Assembly (NCBI GenBank): GCA_964472175.1 | Contig: CAYYJF010000002.1 | Span: forward strand, 1 to 64,000 | Direction of reading: 5' to 3' | Origin: UBA8389 sp964472175 | GTDB lineage: Bacteria > Bacteroidota > Bacteroidia > Bacteroidales > UBA1402 | DNA: 64,000 nt | Part shown: positions 61,907-64,000 of the stretch, in pieces | Layout: each line of letters opens with the position of its first letter | Position numbering within the stretch: the first letter of the stretch is position 1 | Made by a program: the position numbers and the translations under genes | Notes under the pieces: generated by a model | Seen by the model: only the letters and a program-made list of their open reading frames with translations | Told to the model about the DNA's origin: nothing | The model's database searches: none

Positions 61907-62824
61907 ATGAATGAGAAATCAAAAGATAAGAAAACCCAATTTAGCGTTGAAGAATCCACCTTGCTATTGGATTTTTTAATTGGGAAATTTACGGACAAAA
62001 GTCGTACAACCATCAAGTCTTTATTGAAAAATAAGCAAGTTTTGATTGGCAATCAGCCGGTTACAAAGTTTGATTATGCTTTGAATCCAGGCGATACCAT
62101 TGTCATCAGATGGGGTAAAGGTGTGGTGACGTTGAAAGATCCGCAACTCAGTATTGTGTTTGAAGATGAGGATTTTATCGTTGTCGAGAAGGCCGCCGGA
62201 TTGCTTTCAATCGCTACTCAAAAAGAAAAAATGCGTACGGCATACAGTATTCTGAGTACCTATTTAAAAAAGACGAATCCCAAAAACCGCATTTTTGTCA
62301 TTCATAGATTGGATAGAGAAACCTCAGGTTTGATGGTTTTTGCAAAGAATGAAGCCATCCAAGCCGCCATGCAAAACAATTGGAAATTTGCGGTTCAACA
62401 AAGGAGCTATATTGCTGTTGTTGAAGGGGTTCTGCAAACCGGAGACGGCACAGGGGTAGGGGTTATTAAATCATACTTATGGGAAAGTAAGTCCTTGATT
62501 GTTTATTCCAGTCCCAATCCTGACGATGGACAATTGGCAGTGACCAGATATGAAGTTTTGAAAACGGGTGATAAATACACCCTGGTTCGTCTTCAACTTG
62601 AAACAGGTAGAAAAAATCAGATTCGGGTGCACATGAACAGTATTGGACACCCATTGGCAGGAGATATGAAGTATGGCGGACACGCATGCGCTTTAAAAAG
62701 GCTTTGTCTGCACGCAGATAAGCTATCATTTACGCATCCAAGAACAGGTGAACGTTTGGATTTTAGTTCACCTGCACCGGTTGGTTTTTCAAAATTGACG
62801 TACGAAAAAGCGGTTAAATCTTAA
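61907..62824 (+). CDS. RluA family pseudouridine synthase
   Basis: A 305-residue enzyme that isomerises uridine in rRNA or tRNA. An N-terminal S4-like domain (about 20-75) precedes the catalytic domain with the nucleophile D136 in IHRLDRETSG and the C-terminal motif RKNQIRVHM. The family has several members per genome (RluA, RluC, RluD); the target site is not readable. The start at 61907 is chosen since the TTG at 61898 lies in the -7 element. It converges on the alcohol dehydrogenase gene with 5 bp between stops. Confidence 0.93.
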   Translation: MNEKSKDKKTQFSVEESTLLLDFLIGKFTDKSRTTIKSLLKNKQVLIGNQPVTKFDYALNPGDTIVIRWGKGVVTLKDPQLSIVFEDEDFIVVEKAAGLLSIATQKEKMRTAYSILSTYLKKTNPKNRIFVIHRLDRETSGLMVFAKNEAIQAAMQNNWKFAVQQRSYIAVVEGVLQTGDGTGVGVIKSYLWESKSLIVYSSPNPDDGQLAVTRYEVLKTGDKYTLVRLQLETGRKNQIRVHMNSIGHPLAGDMKYGGHACALKRLCLHADKLSFTHPRTGERLDFSSPAPVGFSKLTYEKAVKS

Positions 62825-62829
62825 AAACC

Positions 62830-64000
62830 TTATTTGGCCATCTGATAGATTTGTACCATATCCTCCATCTGAAGCTTTTTAAAATTTCCAATTCTTTTTA
62901 GGCCGTTGTTGCTACATTTGGCTGCCATTTCCTGTATCTCGGCCTCTGTGATGTCTTTTCCAATGAGTTCTTTGATGGAAGTTGGCATGCCAATGGCCTT
63001 GTAAAAGCGTTCCATGGCTTCGATGCCTTTGATGGCGGTGGCTTCAGTCGATAAGAAATCATTGTTGACACCCATCACCTGTACGGCAAATCTGGCAAAT
63101 CTGGATGGGTTTTCCATGTAAACATATCTGGCCCAACTTCCCCAAATGGCAGCAAGACCTGCGCCATGCGCGACATCGAACAATCCGCTTAATTCGTGTT
63201 CCAACATGTGGGTTGACCAATCGCCAATGGTGCCACATCCGGTCAAATCATTGTGAGCCAAACTTCCAGCCCACATGATTTGTGCTCTGTGAATATATCC
63301 GGTAGGATTTTTTAGAACCTCAAATATGCTTTCTTTGATGCTTCTCAAAATGCTTTCAGAAATCCCGTCGGTGACAGACATGTCATTTTCATGCGAGAAA
63401 TATCTTTCCATGGTATGCATCATCATATCGGTTGCACCACACACCGTTTGAAAATCGGGAAGGGTATAGGTGCGTTCCGGATTCATGATGGAAAACTTAC
63501 ACCTGAGCAAAGGATGTCCGTAGTCTTTTTTCAGAAGGCCGTTTTCATTTGTGATGACAAGGCTGTCACTCATCTCACTGCCGGCTGCTGGGATGGTTAA
63601 AATGCAGCCCAGAGGCAAGAATCTGCTGCCTTCTGCTTTCCGTAAAAAGAAATCCCAAACATCTCCCGAATAATAGAACCCGGATGAAATCGCTTTTGAA
63701 GAATCGATGACACTGCCTCCACCAATGGCCAGGATAAAGTCGACCTGTTCTTTTCTGCAAAGTTCAATACCTTCATGGACTTTAGAAAGTCTGGGATTGG
63801 GAACAACTCCGCCCAACAAAACGTAATCAATGTTCTCAGCTTTCAGTATGTTGCATACCTTATCCAATAAGCCTGACTTTTGCACGCTTTGGCTTCCGTA
63901 ATGGATCAAAACTTTGTTGGCACCATATTTTTTGAGCAGTGTAGCTACTTCATTCTCAGCGTCTTTTCCAAATACGACCTCGGTTGGGACATGATAAGTA
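62830..64000 (-). CDS. Iron-containing alcohol dehydrogenase (partial)
   Basis: Open from the stop at 62830 to the window edge, at least 390 residues; the start is outside. It is a group III, BDH/YqhD-like dehydrogenase: VPTEVVFGK at the visible start, NAD(P)-binding GGGSVIDSSK in the N-terminal half, and metal ligands in CGATDMMMHTMERYF and the later His residues of THMLEHEL and DVAHGAG. These reduce aldehydes to alcohols with NADPH. The frame continues beyond the TTG at 63907-63909, so a start there would be wrong. It converges on the pseudouridine synthase gene. Confidence 0.9.
   Translation of the reverse strand, partial: TYHVPTEVVFGKDAENEVATLLKKYGANKVLIHYGSQSVQKSGLLDKVCNILKAENIDYVLLGGVVPNPRLSKVHEGIELCRKEQVDFILAIGGGSVIDSSKAISSGFYYSGDVWDFFLRKAEGSRFLPLGCILTIPAAGSEMSDSLVITNENGLLKKDYGHPLLRCKFSIMNPERTYTLPDFQTVCGATDMMMHTMERYFSHENDMSVTDGISESILRSIKESIFEVLKNPTGYIHRAQIMWAGSLAHNDLTGCGTIGDWSTHMLEHELSGLFDVAHGAGLAAIWGSWARYVYMENPSRFARFAVQVMGVNNDFLSTEATAIKGIEAMERFYKAIGMPTSIKELIGKDITEAEIQEMAAKCSNNGLKRIGNFKKLQMEDMVQIYQMAK

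Noticed and set aside
1..64000. CRISPR array, insertion sequences, prophage, toxin-antitoxin or biosynthetic cluster
   Set aside because: No regularly spaced direct repeats, transposase, integrase, phage structural genes, restriction or toxin-like genes were found; gene content is housekeeping.

Overview
The window is an ordinary-looking chromosomal core segment of a member of the Bacteroidota, most likely class Bacteroidia and Bacteroidales-like. The evidence is the gene content (Na+-NQR operon, iorAB, DUF3078, a putative Bacteroidetes porin, a type IX secretion plug-domain protein, a BspA-type LRR protein), the promoters (TTG, 19-20 bp, TAnnTTTG, the Bacteroidetes primary sigma consensus, present before most transcription units), the lack of obvious Shine-Dalgarno sequences, and a 6S-like RNA beside rplT as known in Bacteroidales. 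No insertion sequence, prophage, CRISPR array, integrase or toxin-antitoxin locus was seen. Coding density is high; only 4480-4856 and 11753-12133 exceed 300 bp without a protein gene.

Layout. 1-4479: yceD-rpmF, fabH, era-der. 4480-4856: gap with a consensus promoter that has no gene at the expected distance. 4857-9599: mnmA, a TPM-domain membrane protein and lemA, then ribE-ruvX-def. 9698-11752: a large TPR protein. 11755-12024 (minus): a 6S-like RNA with its own promoter and terminator. 12134-18677 (minus): rplT, rpmI, infC, thrS (thrS promoter lies inside the end of mfd), mfd. 18800-20889: polyprenol-phosphate glycosyltransferase and dihydroorotase. 20908-26931 (minus): pyrG-yidC-pbp1A. 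27049-31393: DUF3078 protein converging on a pair encoding a substrate-binding-domain protein and a porin. 31540-38334: ligA-DUF6913, dapA-pheT-yebC. 38364-43646: folC, EamA transporter, SPOR lipoprotein, DMP19-like protein, metallo-hydrolase, tRNA-Cys, panE. 43663-51544: tRNA-Ser, mltG, then the tight series iorA-iorB-acyl-CoA ligase-BspA-like protein-AlaX-like protein. 51549-58760: T9SS plug-domain protein (minus) and nqrABCDEF. 58881-64000: beta-barrel protein, tRNA-Lys, tex, rluA-type pseudouridine synthase, and an iron alcohol dehydrogenase cut by the window edge.

Functionally the genes cover translation (L32, L20, L35, IF3, ThrRS, PheRS beta, Def, MnmA, Era, Der, three tRNAs, an AlaX-type editing protein), envelope building (FabH, PBP1A, YidC, MltG, DapA, porin), DNA maintenance (Mfd, LigA, RuvX), pyrimidine, folate, pantothenate and riboflavin synthesis, and sodium-motive energy conservation (NQR) with 2-oxoacid:ferredoxin metabolism (IorAB). 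No clearly novel multi-gene system was found. The most interesting signals are non-coding: the 6S-like RNA, an orphan promoter before mnmA, closely interlocked divergent promoters, terminator-promoter overlaps, and short reading frames overlapping two TTG start codons. Several start codons were moved downstream because the longest open frame began inside or upstream of a recognisable -7 element.
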